Made by a program: the position numbers and the translations under genes
Source of the DNA: Comamonas endophytica
GTDB taxonomy: Bacteria > Pseudomonadota > Gammaproteobacteria > Burkholderiales > Burkholderiaceae_C
DNA length: 64,000 nucleotides
Direction: 5' to 3'
Assembly (NCBI RefSeq): GCF_023634805.2
Contig: NZ_CP106881.1
Coordinates: 2,958,001-3,022,000, forward strand
Notes under the pieces: generated by a model
What the model was told of the DNA's origin: nothing
Seen by the model: the letters and a program-made list of their open reading frames with translations, nothing else
The model's database searches: none
Shown here: in pieces, positions 48,510 to 57,550 of the stretch
How positions within the stretch are numbered: the first letter of the stretch is position 1
Layout of the letters: every line of letters begins with the position of its first letter

Positions 48510-49763
48510 TCAGGCCTTGCTGGCAGCGGCCGCGTCCTCGAGCCGGTCGACTTCACGCAGCGGCTTGAACCAGGCCATCCAGCCCCCGACCACGGCCAGC
48601 GTGCACAGGCTGCCGGCAATGGCCGCGGGCACGGCGCCCAGCAGCGCGGCGCTGCTGCCGGCACGGAATTCGCCCAGTTCGTTGGATGAGCCCACGAACA
48701 GCATGTTCACCGCGTTGACGCGCCCGCGCATGTGGTCCGGCGTGGAGAACTGCACCAGTGCCGAGCGGATGTAGACGCTGACCATGTCGGCCGCGCCGGC
48801 CAGCATCAGCACCGCCACCGACAGCCAGAACCAGGTCGAAAGCGCGAATACCAGGTTCGCCAGGCCAAACACCGCCACCGCGGCGAACATCACGCGCCCG
48901 ACATGGCGGCGCACCGGCCGCGCGCTGAGCCACAGGCCGGTCGCGACCTCTCCGATGGCCATCGCGCTGCGCAGCATGCCCAGGCCCTCGGGGCCTACCT
49001 TGAGCACCTCGTGCGCGTAGATCGGCAGCAGCGCGATCACGCCGCCGAGCAGCACGGCAAACAGGTCCAGCGAGATGGTGCCCAGGATGATCGGACGGCT
49101 GCGGATGAACTGGATGCCGTCGCCAAAGCGCTGCCACATGCGCCCAGCGAGCACGGCGCGCGGCGCGGCATGCAGCACCGGAACGCGCGTGAGCATCAGC
49201 ACCGCCAGCACCAGCGCCGCGAATGCGCAGCCATAGGTGAGCATGCCGCCGCCCAGCGCATAGAGCACGCCGCCGAGCACCGGCGCGGCGATCGAGGCGG
49301 TGCGCATCAGCATGCTGTTGGTGGCCAGCGCCTGCGCCAGGTGCTCGCGCGCGACGATCTGCGGCAGCAGACTCTGCAGCGCCGGGCCGGTGAAGGCGCG
49401 GCTGCAGCCGAACAGCACCAGCACCGCGTAGATCCAGTGCACCTGCGTGACATGCTGCGCCGACTCCCAGAACAGCAGCCCGGCGCACAGCGCCGCCACG
49501 CCCCAGCTCAGCGCCAGGATGCGCTTGCGGCTCATACGGTCGCTCAGATCGCCTGCGGGCATCAGAAGCAGCAGCATCGGCAGGAACTGCGCCAGCCCCA
49601 CATAGGCCAGTGACAACGGATCGCGCGTCAGGTCATAGACCTGCCAGGCCACGACCACGGCCTGCATCTGCTGGGCAAAAACGCCCAGCAAGCGGGCGGT
49701 GAGAAAGGGAAGGAAACCGGGTTGGCGCAGGGCGCCGGAAGCAGCGAGGGAGGAGAAAGCCAA
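48510..49763 (-). CDS. MFS transporter (EntS-like)
   Basis: The frame is open to 49961 but the coding signal starts near LAFSSLAASGALRQ, so TTG at 49763 is chosen (417 residues). Twelve hydrophobic segments follow, with the MFS loop PAGDLSDRMSRKRILAL after helix 2 and a second-half counterpart. It resembles the MFS_3/EntS exporters for siderophores and small molecules. It converges on the rarD-like gene with 3 nt between stops. The substrate is unknown. A Glu/Asp/Lys tail ends the protein. Confidence 0.82.
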   Translation of the reverse strand: MAFSSLAASGALRQPGFLPFLTARLLGVFAQQMQAVVVAWQVYDLTRDPLSLAYVGLAQFLPMLLLLMPAGDLSDRMSRKRILALSWGVAALCAGLLFWESAQHVTQVHWIYAVLVLFGCSRAFTGPALQSLLPQIVAREHLAQALATNSMLMRTASIAAPVLGGVLYALGGGMLTYGCAFAALVLAVLMLTRVPVLHAAPRAVLAGRMWQRFGDGIQFIRSRPIILGTISLDLFAVLLGGVIALLPIYAHEVLKVGPEGLGMLRSAMAIGEVATGLWLSARPVRRHVGRVMFAAVAVFGLANLVFALSTWFWLSVAVLMLAGAADMVSVYIRSALVQFSTPDHMRGRVNAVNMLFVGSSNELGEFRAGSSAALLGAVPAAIAGSLCTLAVVGGWMAWFKPLREVDRLEDAAAASKA

Positions 49764-49995
49764 GGCGCGGACCTGTCTGGGTGGGCGGCAGGGCCATGAA
49801 AAAAGCGGCCCCGCGTGCGTCGAGATTGTGCTCCAAACCGGCGCCGGATGCAGGCGCTGCCGCGGGGGTGTATTGGATGAGAATGAACCGACTGGTGAAC
49901 GGCGCGTAATCCCACATTTTGGCCTTTCCTTTGAAACCAACAATGCATCCAACGCTTGCATAAGAAGTGGTTACCAACCTGCAAAGGAACTGCCC

Positions 49996-50334
49996 ATGTC
50001 ATTGCTCCACACCAGCTCTCTCCTGGGACGCGAAGCCATCATCGATTTTCCCGACAGCCGGGCCGAAGTGCATTACTCACCCCAGGGCATCCTGTTCTGG
50101 AAGGTGACGGACTGCAAGGGCAGCACCTCCGAAGGCCGCGAGCGGCTGAGCTACCTGCAGCTCAGCGATACGCTGCATTTCCTGAACTGGATCGAGAAGA
50201 GCGGTTTCACCGTGAGCCAGGTGGTCGATACCGCCCAGGGCACGGTGAAGGCGTTCTGGTCCTATACCGACGAGCGGACCGATGGCGGCCAGCGCGCCTC
50301 CATGTTCGTGGACGGCCAGTTCCGCTTCCGCTGA
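49996..50334 (+). CDS. Small MoaF-like beta-barrel protein
   Basis: Start chosen at MSLLHTSSLL (49996) behind AAAGGAA, 112 residues. The text GREAIIDFPDSRAEVHYSP, GRERLSYLQLSDTLHFLNWI and TVSQVVDTAQGTVKAFWSY resembles the MoaF-related lipocalin-like fold. Members are small ligand-binding proteins of unclear function, not proven molybdenum-cofactor enzymes. It has no signal peptide. It stands alone between divergent and convergent genes. Confidence 0.6.
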   Translation: MSLLHTSSLLGREAIIDFPDSRAEVHYSPQGILFWKVTDCKGSTSEGRERLSYLQLSDTLHFLNWIEKSGFTVSQVVDTAQGTVKAFWSYTDERTDGGQRASMFVDGQFRFR

Positions 50335-50355
50335 CCTCCCGGCGTGCGCTGCACC

Positions 50356-51153
50356 TCAGCGCACGATTTCCGATTCCACGGTCATGTCCAGGATATAGGC
50401 ATAGGCCGAAGCATCGGCCGGTGCACCCGCCTTCGGATAGCGCATGACGCGCAGCACATTGCGCACGCCGGGCTGATGCGCGTAGCCCTGGATCTCCCCA
50501 TACCAGTTCTCCCATGCACCCACGCGCGTCTTGAGCCCCTGAGCGTCGTACTCGAGCGCACGCACCTGCAGGCAGCGGTACAGCGGCATCTGCGGATGCT
50601 GGCAGGCAACGCGCTCGGGAGCCACTTCCAGGAATATCTTCTCCCCCGGGCCGCCATAGAAGCTGGCGTCGGTCGGCGTGCCATCGAGCACCCATTTGCC
50701 TCCATCCGCAAACTCCAGGATCAGCCGGGGAGTGGTCAGCCCATGCGTCTCGAGGCGCCAGACGTTGGCCTCGGGCAGGCGCTGCTCGACCTTCTGCTCC
50801 AGCGCCATCACCCCGGTCTCCGGGCAGGCCCGGCGCGTGCCGATCATCGGCCCGATGCGCAGCGTGTGGTCATGCAACTGGTAATTGGCCGAAAGCGCAT
50901 TGCACAGCTGGCCCACGATGACCTGGTCCGGAGTGAAGTCCAGTCGCACCGCGCGCGCCGCGCCGGCCCCGGGAATGTCCGGCGGCAGGTTCCAGCCCAG
51001 CTGAATATGACCCTGGGCGTCGAGCACCTCGCGCAACTCCCAATGGAAGGCCAGCAGGCCGGACGGTTCGGTGCCGGCGGCGGCAATGCCGGGCTGCAGC
51101 GCCGCACACAGCGCAAGACCTGCCCACAGCGTTCGGGTCGGGGGAAATCGCAT
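50356..51153 (-). CDS. Exported protein with META-like and DUF4377-type domains
   Basis: Start chosen at MRFPPTRTLW (51153) behind AAAGGAT, 265 residues. A signal peptide ends near PGIAAAG. An N-terminal META/HslJ-like domain (about 30-160: WELREVLDAQGH, LSANYQLHDHTLRIGPMIGT) is followed by a C-terminal DUF4377-like domain (about 170-265: EKIFLEVAPERVACQH, WENWYGEIQGYAHQPG). It is probably periplasmic or outer-membrane associated. HslJ-type domains are linked to novobiocin or heat resistance, but no function is assigned here. Confidence 0.75.
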   Translation of the reverse strand: MRFPPTRTLWAGLALCAALQPGIAAAGTEPSGLLAFHWELREVLDAQGHIQLGWNLPPDIPGAGAARAVRLDFTPDQVIVGQLCNALSANYQLHDHTLRIGPMIGTRRACPETGVMALEQKVEQRLPEANVWRLETHGLTTPRLILEFADGGKWVLDGTPTDASFYGGPGEKIFLEVAPERVACQHPQMPLYRCLQVRALEYDAQGLKTRVGAWENWYGEIQGYAHQPGVRNVLRVMRYPKAGAPADASAYAYILDMTVESEIVR

Positions 51154-51855
51154 TGCGGATCCTTTCAGCAATAGCTGCCTATTACGCGGCAGGTGTTCGC
51201 AATATATGCGCTGTCGCCAGCATGCCACGCCTGGGGTGGTCCACGGCGTAGTTGTGCCAAGCGGGTGACTGTGGGAGATCGGCGGCTGGGCATGCGCGTT
51301 TTCGCCAGGGGGCATGGAAGGGAGCATGACAGGGAGGGCTTGGCGTGGACTTTATATTGGTCAGCAAAAGCGCGTTTCCCTGCGCAGGGGAGTCCGGTCG
51401 CGGCACCTCCCTAGTCCAAGGACCGCGGCGTGAAGTTCGTGATGAACGATTGCATTGGCTCGGCCTTTTACACGGCCAAGACCAGTGCCAAGGCTTCTTC
51501 ACTCAGCAGGTGAAAGCGTCTGTTCGTCGCTTGGGTGGGAAGCTTCGAATGGTTAGCGCAATGGGGCTGCGTTGGTTTGCGATAAACATATCGTTATCGT
51601 GACCGGCGAGCGCACCGAAGGCAAGGCTTCAGGGGCTCTGGACAACCCCCGCTCCGCGGCGACGAGCACCCTCGCCCCCATGAATCTTTCTGCCGGATTC
51701 CTCCGGTCGAGTACCGCGTCAAACTGTTCCCCAACCTCTACTTATGACTGGCTCAGGCATCGAGGGACTTCAGATCGGTTGAATCCACAGCCATAAGCTG
51801 AATTCAAGCAGGAATAATTGAGCAGGACATCTCAGAAAGAACCGCCAGTTTCGTA
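51154..51855. other. Gene-free 700-nt stretch at the left edge of the acquired island
   Basis: No convincing gene: the short frames on both strands have no recognisable domain or ribosome site. Base composition drops from about 68 percent G+C before 51200 to visibly lower values toward 51850, for example AT-rich words around 51580 and 51800. It is best read as decayed DNA at an insertion boundary. Confidence 0.5.
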
Positions 51856-52779
51856 TCAGTACCCGCGCACCGGATCTACCACCCCATCTGGAGTTTCACC
51901 ACGCTGAGCCGCCGCAATTTTTTCGACCATTTGCGCGATCGACACCGACACCATGGTTTGTGCCGAGATGTGGGGGGTGATGGTGACGCGGGGGTCCTGC
52001 CACAGCGGGTGGTCCGCAGGCAAAGGCTCGGTGCGGGTCACATCCAGCGTGGCACCGGCCAAGTGGCCCGAGGCCAGCAGCGCCAGCAGGTCTTCTTCCA
52101 CCAAGTGGTCACCGCGGGCAACGTTGATCACATAGCCACCCGCTTGCAGCTGCGACAGGTGGGCGTGGTTGAGGATGCCGCGGGTCTGCGGGGTCAGCGG
52201 CACCATGCACACAAGGATGCGTGTGGCGGCCAAAAAGTCGCCAAATTGCGCCTCGCCGTGGAAGCACTGCACGCCCTCCATCTCGCGGGGGTTGCGGCTC
52301 CAGCCGACCACGGGGAAGTCGAACTGGCGCACAGCCTCTGCGACGCGGCTGCCGAGCACGCCCAGGCCCATGATGCCCACGGGGAACTCCGTGCGCAGGC
52401 GGGGGCGGCGCTGCGTCCACTGCGCGGCGGCGCTGGTTTGGGCATACACATCCAACTCGCGAAAGTGACGGATGACGGCGTGGCTGACGTACTCGGCCAT
52501 TTGAACGGCCATGCCGCCGTCTTCAATGCGCACCAAGCGCGCCTTGGGCGGCAGCCGCAGCTTGAGCAGTGCATCCACGCCGGCGCCCATATTGAACACC
52601 AGCTCCAAGTGGGGATGCGCGTCAAAGAACGCCTGCGTGGGCGACCAGACGATGGCATAGCGCACCGCCGGATTAACCTGGGGCCAGGCCACGAGCTGGG
52701 CCTGGGACATCAGGGCGGCAATGTCTTCCTGCCACACCTGCGCCTGGGGGTGTTGGCAAAACAGGGCAATCGGTTTCAT
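51856..52779 (-). CDS. D-2-hydroxyacid dehydrogenase, GhrA-like (island copy)
   Basis: Start chosen at MKPIALFCQH (52779); upstream in-frame TTG is unlikely. The 307-residue protein has GIMGLGVLGSRVAEAV (NAD loop), VINVARGDHLVEEDLL (catalytic Arg region) and ITPHISAQTM (His). It is last in the minus-strand island unit, 7 nt behind the VOC gene. It resembles the dehydrogenase at 24264 in domain order but has clearly different codon use (more A/T in third positions), consistent with acquisition. It probably reduces a keto acid such as glyoxylate, hydroxypyruvate or oxaloacetate made in this pathway. Confidence 0.85.
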   Translation of the reverse strand: MKPIALFCQHPQAQVWQEDIAALMSQAQLVAWPQVNPAVRYAIVWSPTQAFFDAHPHLELVFNMGAGVDALLKLRLPPKARLVRIEDGGMAVQMAEYVSHAVIRHFRELDVYAQTSAAAQWTQRRPRLRTEFPVGIMGLGVLGSRVAEAVRQFDFPVVGWSRNPREMEGVQCFHGEAQFGDFLAATRILVCMVPLTPQTRGILNHAHLSQLQAGGYVINVARGDHLVEEDLLALLASGHLAGATLDVTRTEPLPADHPLWQDPRVTITPHISAQTMVSVSIAQMVEKIAAAQRGETPDGVVDPVRGY

Positions 52780-52786
52780 GGCTGGC

Positions 52787-53212
52787 TTACTTGGCAAACA
52801 GAGAGTTCAAGCTGGCGAAGGCTTCGATTTCGATGGCATTGCCCGAAGGGTCTTTGAAGAACATCGTGGCCTGCTCACCGGGCAAGCCCATGAAGCGGAT
52901 GCAAGGCTCCAGCCCGCACTGCGTGGCGCCGGCGCGCAGTTTTTCTACCAGGGCTTCCCAGCTGGCCATGTCCAGCACCACACCAAAGTGCGGCACGGAC
53001 ACGCCATGGCCGTCGACCTTGCCGACCACGGCAGCGCCGTTGTGGCCCGGCACCAGGTGCGTGACGATCTGATGGCCGTAGAAGTCGAAGTCAATCCACT
53101 GGTCGGTGCTGCGGCCTTCGGGGCAGCCCATTACGGTGCGGTAGAAGTGGCGGGCCATGTCCAGGTGGTTCACGGGAAAGGCGAGATGGAAGGGAGGTAT
53201 AGCCCGGGTCAT
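52787..53212 (-). CDS. VOC-superfamily (glyoxalase/dioxygenase-like) protein
   Basis: Start chosen at MTRAIPPFHL (53212), 141 residues. It has the paired beta-alpha-beta-beta-beta units of vicinal-oxygen-chelate proteins: FHLAFPVNHLDMARHFYRTV, then FGVVLDMASWEALVEKL, and a metal-binding Glu in GNAIEIEAFASL. Possible metal ligands are the N-terminal His, a second His in VPHFGVV and the final Glu. The family includes isomerases, lyases and ring-cleavage dioxygenases, so the reaction is open. It lies between aspartate dehydrogenase and hydroxyacid dehydrogenase genes. Confidence 0.82.
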   Translation of the reverse strand: MTRAIPPFHLAFPVNHLDMARHFYRTVMGCPEGRSTDQWIDFDFYGHQIVTHLVPGHNGAAVVGKVDGHGVSVPHFGVVLDMASWEALVEKLRAGATQCGLEPCIRFMGLPGEQATMFFKDPSGNAIEIEAFASLNSLFAK

Positions 53213-53264
53213 CCCAATCAATTCGTCAAATCCAACACAAGGGCTCGGGCGTCACGCGCCGGGC

Positions 53265-54083
53265 TTAGGTACCCACACGCAGCGGTGCGCGCATCTTACG
53301 CAAGGTGGCAATCACGCTCTGTGCAGTGATGCGGCCAGTCTTGGGGTTCTCGGTGGGGATGTTCTGGATTTGCATCGAAAACAGCGCCGCGTCAGACACC
53401 ACTTCGATGTTGTGCGTGTTCTTGTCCACCGTCGGGTCGGCCCACACTTCCAGCGTGGTGCGGTCAGGGCCAATACCCGCCAACGACAGGGCTACGGCCA
53501 CGTTCAGGTTGGCGGCAAAACCCACCGCAGCCTCGCGGGGCGAGCCCTTGAAGATCTGTACCGGCTCGGTGATGCCTTCGATCTGGATGTTGTTGTCCAC
53601 CAGGTACTTGGCGCCCAGCAGGCCTTTGACAGGCTTGCGGGTGACCATGCGCACCGATTGGATCTCCCCTTCAGCGGCCGCGCACACGGCGTCCAGCCCG
53701 AGCAAAGCGCCGGTGGGCACAGAAATGGTGCCGCCGTGGGCCTTGGCCACTTCGATCAGGTCCATATTCGTCAGCAGTGCGCCGGAGCTGAGCACCACCA
53801 CGGTCTTGCCTTGCTCCAGCACGGGGCGGGCAATGGCGGGCAGCAGGGCGCCAGGGGCGCATTCCACGACCACGTCACACAGCTCGGCCAGACCGGCAAT
53901 GTCGGTCAACACAGGCATCTGCTTCAGATGGCCCAGGGTGGCCTGGGCTTTGGCGGTGTCACGCACAGCCACGGCACTGAGGACCAGACCGTCCATACCG
54001 GCGTCCAGGGTTTCAGCCAATTTCTTGCCTACGGCACCCAGACCGGCAATACCAATGCGCAGGGGGCGGGTTTGTGCTTGCAT
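53265..54083 (-). CDS. L-aspartate dehydrogenase (NadX-type)
   Basis: A 272-residue NAD(P)-dependent dehydrogenase behind GGAGAG. Rossmann start IGIAGLGAVGKKLAETLD, VVECAPGALLPAIARPV, VPTGALLGLDAVCAA, FAANLNVAVALSLAG, and the family's conserved His in DPTVDKNTHNIEV. Aspartate dehydrogenases convert L-aspartate to iminoaspartate/oxaloacetate and ammonia; some feed NAD synthesis. No nadA or nadC is near, and the catabolic neighbours suggest amino-dicarboxylate breakdown instead. It heads a three-gene minus-strand unit with a LysR-type operator about 77 nt upstream. Confidence 0.85.
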   Translation of the reverse strand: MQAQTRPLRIGIAGLGAVGKKLAETLDAGMDGLVLSAVAVRDTAKAQATLGHLKQMPVLTDIAGLAELCDVVVECAPGALLPAIARPVLEQGKTVVVLSSGALLTNMDLIEVAKAHGGTISVPTGALLGLDAVCAAAEGEIQSVRMVTRKPVKGLLGAKYLVDNNIQIEGITEPVQIFKGSPREAAVGFAANLNVAVALSLAGIGPDRTTLEVWADPTVDKNTHNIEVVSDAALFSMQIQNIPTENPKTGRITAQSVIATLRKMRAPLRVGT

Positions 54084-54159
54084 AACAACTCTCCTAATCG
54101 ATGCTGGAAATTCTAGGAACCGCCGTCACAACGGACAAACGATCGTTTTTTTAATAGCT

Positions 54160-54176
54160 ATTAGTTTTGCTAATGC
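54160..54176. promoter_or_regulatory. Candidate LysR operator before the aspartate dehydrogenase unit
   Basis: ATTAG-TTTTG-CTAAT (54160-54174), continued by GC, is an inverted repeat with the T-N11-A pattern of LysR sites. It matches the repeat 5' of the island binding-protein gene at 56263-56281 and lies at a similar distance from its start codon (77 versus 84 nt). Confidence 0.55.
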
Positions 54177-54224
54177 ATTGAGGGAAGATCGTGCGCCGTG
54201 AGGCTGCGCCGCGCTCTCGATGCC

Positions 54225-55178
54225 TCAAATCAGCTCGGCCACGGCAATCGACATCACCCATTCCCGAAAGCTGCGAATGGCTTCGCTCTCGAGCGCGGTT
54301 TCGCGCATCAGCAGGTAGTAAGAGCCCGCACTGGGGCAGCCGGCTTGCCACACAGGCACCAAGTCAGAGCCCGGACCTACCTGCGTCTCCGCAATTTTTT
54401 GCGGCACGATGGCAATGCCCTGGCCGGCCTTAGCCGCTTGCAGCGACATGAAGAAGTGTCCATAAACCGCTTGGCTGGTCAGCAACGGCTGCAATACCCC
54501 ATGTGAGCCCAACCAGTCGCGCCACACATGCTGGCGGCTGGCGGTGTGGATCAGCGGGTACTGCAGCAAATCTTCCACCTTGTGAATGGCCGGCCCGTTG
54601 TCGAGCAAACCGCGGGCAATCACCGGCACCAAGATGTCGTCAAACAGGTAGTCCGCCACCACGCCGTCCCAGCTGGCCACCATCTTTAGGTCAATGTGCG
54701 GCTGGCCTTTTTCGTAGTTGCACCCCGGCACGCGGCCCACACGCAGGGCCACGTCAATGTCGCTGCTCTTGAAGTCCACCGGCGCAATCGAGGTCGAGAT
54801 GCGCACCTCGATGCCAGGGCAGGCTGTCGCAAACTCGGCCAGCCTCGGCATCAGCCACGACATAGCCAACGTGGGCAGCGCTGAGACGTTGATGATCTGG
54901 TGCGCGCGGCTCGCCAGCGCGGCGTGCGTGGCGCTTTCCAGCTCATCAAGCGCATTGCTGCAGGCGGCGTAGAACTCCCTGCCTTCCTCCGTCAACTCCA
55001 CTCGGCGCACATGACGCTCGAACAATCGCTTGCCCAAAAAGTGCTCCAGATTGCGAATCTGATGGCTGACCGCGCCTTGGGTGAGCGAAATCTCTTCCGC
55101 CGCAGCGGTGAACGAGCCCAGACGGGCAGCGGCTTCAAACGGACGAATGGCGGAAAGAGGCGGAAGTATGCGACGCAT
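54225..55178 (-). CDS. LysR-family regulator (GcvA-like)
   Basis: A 317-residue regulator. The N-terminal winged helix-turn-helix (about 5-65) has FTAAAEEISLTQGAVSHQIRNLE, with the GcvA-group opening LPPLSAIRPFEAAARLGS. The effector domain (about 95-305) contains LPTLAMSWLMPRLAEF and ISTSIAPVDFKSSDIDVALR. It sits between the binding-protein gene (8 nt upstream) and the aspartate dehydrogenase unit. Matching inverted repeats stand before both, so it probably controls the whole island. Confidence 0.9.
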   Translation of the reverse strand: MRRILPPLSAIRPFEAAARLGSFTAAAEEISLTQGAVSHQIRNLEHFLGKRLFERHVRRVELTEEGREFYAACSNALDELESATHAALASRAHQIINVSALPTLAMSWLMPRLAEFATACPGIEVRISTSIAPVDFKSSDIDVALRVGRVPGCNYEKGQPHIDLKMVASWDGVVADYLFDDILVPVIARGLLDNGPAIHKVEDLLQYPLIHTASRQHVWRDWLGSHGVLQPLLTSQAVYGHFFMSLQAAKAGQGIAIVPQKIAETQVGPGSDLVPVWQAGCPSAGSYYLLMRETALESEAIRSFREWVMSIAVAELI

Positions 55179-55186
55179 GCTTGAGC

Positions 55187-56179
55187 TTAGTCGATGGAGA
55201 TTCTGGTTTTCTTAACCACGTCCTTCCACAGCGCATTCTCCGCTTGGACAAATTTTTGCATCTCGGCCGAGTTCTTTGGCAAGATGTTCATGCCACGCTC
55301 ATCCATGAATTTTTTGACCTCCGCATCCTTGAGCGCCTCGCCCAATGCAGATTCCACCTTCTTGATCACTGCTGCGGGCGTTCCCTTGGGCGCAAACAAG
55401 CCAAACCAAGTACTGACCTCGAAGTCCTTCACGCCCAGCTCCTTGAACGTAGGCACATTGGGCAGCAGGGGCGAACGCTGGTCACTGGTGATGCCCAACG
55501 CCCGGACTTTATCGGCCTGGATCTGCACAATTGCGGTGGAGATGGGGTCCATCAAGAAGTCAATCTGACCACCCAGCAAATCGCCCATGGCCGGGCCGCT
55601 GCCCTTGTAGGGGATGTGCAGCATCTCAATGCCTTGCTTCAGGTTCAAAAAGCTCTGCTGAGTATGGTGCGAGGTGCCTGCCCCAGCCGAGCCAAAGGTT
55701 AGCTCCGAAGGCTTTTGCTTGGCAGCCCGCACAAAAGCTGCATAGGTGGGAAAGTCCTGCTTTTTGCCGGTAATCAGCACGCTGGGCACCGAAGCGATGC
55801 CACCGACTGGAACAAAGTCGTTTGCGGAGTCGTAGGTGACATTTTTGATCATGTGGGGCACCACCGCCATGGTACTTGCTGCACCAAGAAGTAGGGTATA
55901 GCCGTCAGCTACAGCCTTGCCGACCTGCGCAGTGCCGATGGTACCGCTGGCGCCGGGTTTGTTCTCCACCACAAAACCAGTCCCCAGAATATCGCCCATT
56001 TTCTTTAAGACGGGTCTGGCTACAGTGTCATTAATACCACCTGGTGGGAATGGCACCACTACCTTAATCGATTTGCTTGGATATTCATCTGCCGCCATAG
56101 CCGGAAATGAAAAGCTAAAATAGAGAGCGCCAAAAACAACGGCGAGAAAATGGCGATTGGCAATCAATTTCTGGGGCAT
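55187..56179 (-). CDS. Bug/TctC-family substrate-binding protein (copy 5, island)
   Basis: Start chosen at MPQKLIANRH (56179) behind GGAG, 330 residues. Signal peptide ends at FPAMAAD. Signatures YPSKSIKVVVPFPPGG, VVENKPGASGTIG and DGYTLLLGA are present. Codon use is markedly AT-richer than in copies 1-4, and lysine is frequent. It is the first gene of the island on the minus strand, directly before lysR. It probably presents the imported amino-dicarboxylate or hydroxy acid; no permease is present. Confidence 0.9.
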   Translation of the reverse strand: MPQKLIANRHFLAVVFGALYFSFSFPAMAADEYPSKSIKVVVPFPPGGINDTVARPVLKKMGDILGTGFVVENKPGASGTIGTAQVGKAVADGYTLLLGAASTMAVVPHMIKNVTYDSANDFVPVGGIASVPSVLITGKKQDFPTYAAFVRAAKQKPSELTFGSAGAGTSHHTQQSFLNLKQGIEMLHIPYKGSGPAMGDLLGGQIDFLMDPISTAIVQIQADKVRALGITSDQRSPLLPNVPTFKELGVKDFEVSTWFGLFAPKGTPAAVIKKVESALGEALKDAEVKKFMDERGMNILPKNSAEMQKFVQAENALWKDVVKKTRISID

Positions 56180-56262
56180 GCTGGGGCTCCAAATGCAACA
56201 TATAAGTAGCCGCATCCTAAAAAATATGCTGCGTCTTCAGCAAACGAGCAATTCTTATGCCA

Positions 56263-56281
56263 GCATTAGTATTTCTAATGC
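56263..56281. promoter_or_regulatory. Candidate LysR operator before the island binding-protein gene
   Basis: A perfect 7-bp inverted repeat GCATTAG-TATTT-CTAATGC, 84 nt before the start codon at 56179. Its core ATTAG-N5-CTAAT recurs 77 nt before the aspartate dehydrogenase start. The T-N11-A spacing fits LysR-type binding sites. Confidence 0.6.
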
Positions 56282-56830
56282 ACCAATAGTGCACAAAAAA
56301 TCTTCGTTTATAATTATTTTTATCAGTGAATATTATTGATTTCTCTGCCGTGAAACTAATTTGGTGCAGCCTTGCACAAAATTAGAGCAAATCCACCACA
56401 AATTTCACAAGCGAGATTTAGGGTTATGGGTTAGCCTTCCGCCCGATTGCGCCTGTGTTTCGCCGGCTATCTGGATGAAGCTTCGGGGAGCGAAGGCCAT
56501 CAGACACACGTGTGGGAACCTCCCAAAACCTCAGCACAGAGCTGAATCCAACGGAGCCATGCGGTAGAAGCGGAACATAATCACCGCACGCAGTGCCCTG
56601 AAGTTCGACCTCTTTGCTTGATGGCAGCTGCAAAGCCAAGCTCGATGAGGTTGGGGATCCCCTGCAAGTCATAGCTCGGCACATTGACTTTGGCAAACTG
56701 GCGGCTTTGGCAGATGCGTTGATGGGGCGCAGTGATGGGTGTAAAGGCAGGCGTCCTGCATAACCCATGGAAGTCATGGGTAAGGGCGCGGCGATCCCAT
56801 GTTGACTGCTCCCGATCAGCTGGTGATCGA

Positions 56831-57090
56831 TCAGTCGCTCGCTGCTTGGCAATGATGTGGCAGCTGCTGCTGCATCCGGCTGGACCTGTGCGTGGGTAGC
56901 CGCGTGAGCACATCCTTGAGATATGCATACGGGTCATGCCCGTTCATACGTGCAGATTGCACGAGACTCGTCACCGCCGCTGCGCGCTGGCCCGCGCGCA
57001 GGCTGCCGGCGAACAGCCCGTTGCCCTGCCAATGGCTATCGGACGGATCGGGCCTGCCCCGGGTGCGTTCCACAAAGATGGCCAGCCGTC
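56831..57090 (-). mobile_element. IS66-family transposase (TnpC) 3' remnant, frameshifted
   Basis: Minus-strand reading gives GLFAGSLRAGQRAAAVTSLV, then QSARMNGHDPYAYLKDVLTR and LPTHRSS, the conserved C-terminus of IS66 TnpC, ending at 56831. The text just upstream, GPIRPIAIGRA, matches the preceding TnpC stretch (QIRPxAIGR) but in another frame, so a one-base deletion near 57025 separates them. Only about 85 codons remain and no tnpA or tnpB was seen. It is a decayed insertion-sequence relic. Confidence 0.8.
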
Positions 57091-57550
57091 CGTCACCCCA
57101 TCCATCTATATCGTTGAATCATTTAATTCAACTTCCATGACCCACCATATCCCCCATTGCGTTATGCATAGGCAATTGTCTGATCCGCGAAATCAGGGGT
57201 GCCACCCATTCAGCAAGCTCATGACATCGCAACGGGACGTCATCCGCAAAACAAAGTCCTGATAGCAGATATCCGGCCCCAAGCCGGGAGCAGCGGAGGC
57301 TCGCCAGCCATATCCGCCTGACGCATGCCAGCAGAACAGCCACCAGCGAACGGCCCCCATCACACCAACCAAAAATCCCGCCTGAACAAAGCCTGACTGC
57401 CTAAGCCCGGGAGCGCGCTCCAGCGCCCGCTCGAACGCAAGGCAGCCAAGCCCAGTGGTATCCTGCAACCCATGCCCGCGCCGCGGCCCGGTGAGTCAGC
57501 TCGATCGTCTCAGGTAGGCCGCGTTCCGGGCGAAAGCTGGTCTTGCACGG

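Noticed and set aside
52780..52797. Longer N-terminus for the island hydroxyacid dehydrogenase, overlapping the VOC gene
   Set aside because: It would need a TTG start inside the neighbouring gene. The ATG at 52779 gives the family's usual beginning.
57193..57468. A 91-codon minus-strand ORF between the IS relics
   Set aside because: It has no ribosome site, recognisable domain or partner gene, and lies in decayed DNA. It was left unannotated apart from mention in the gap entry.
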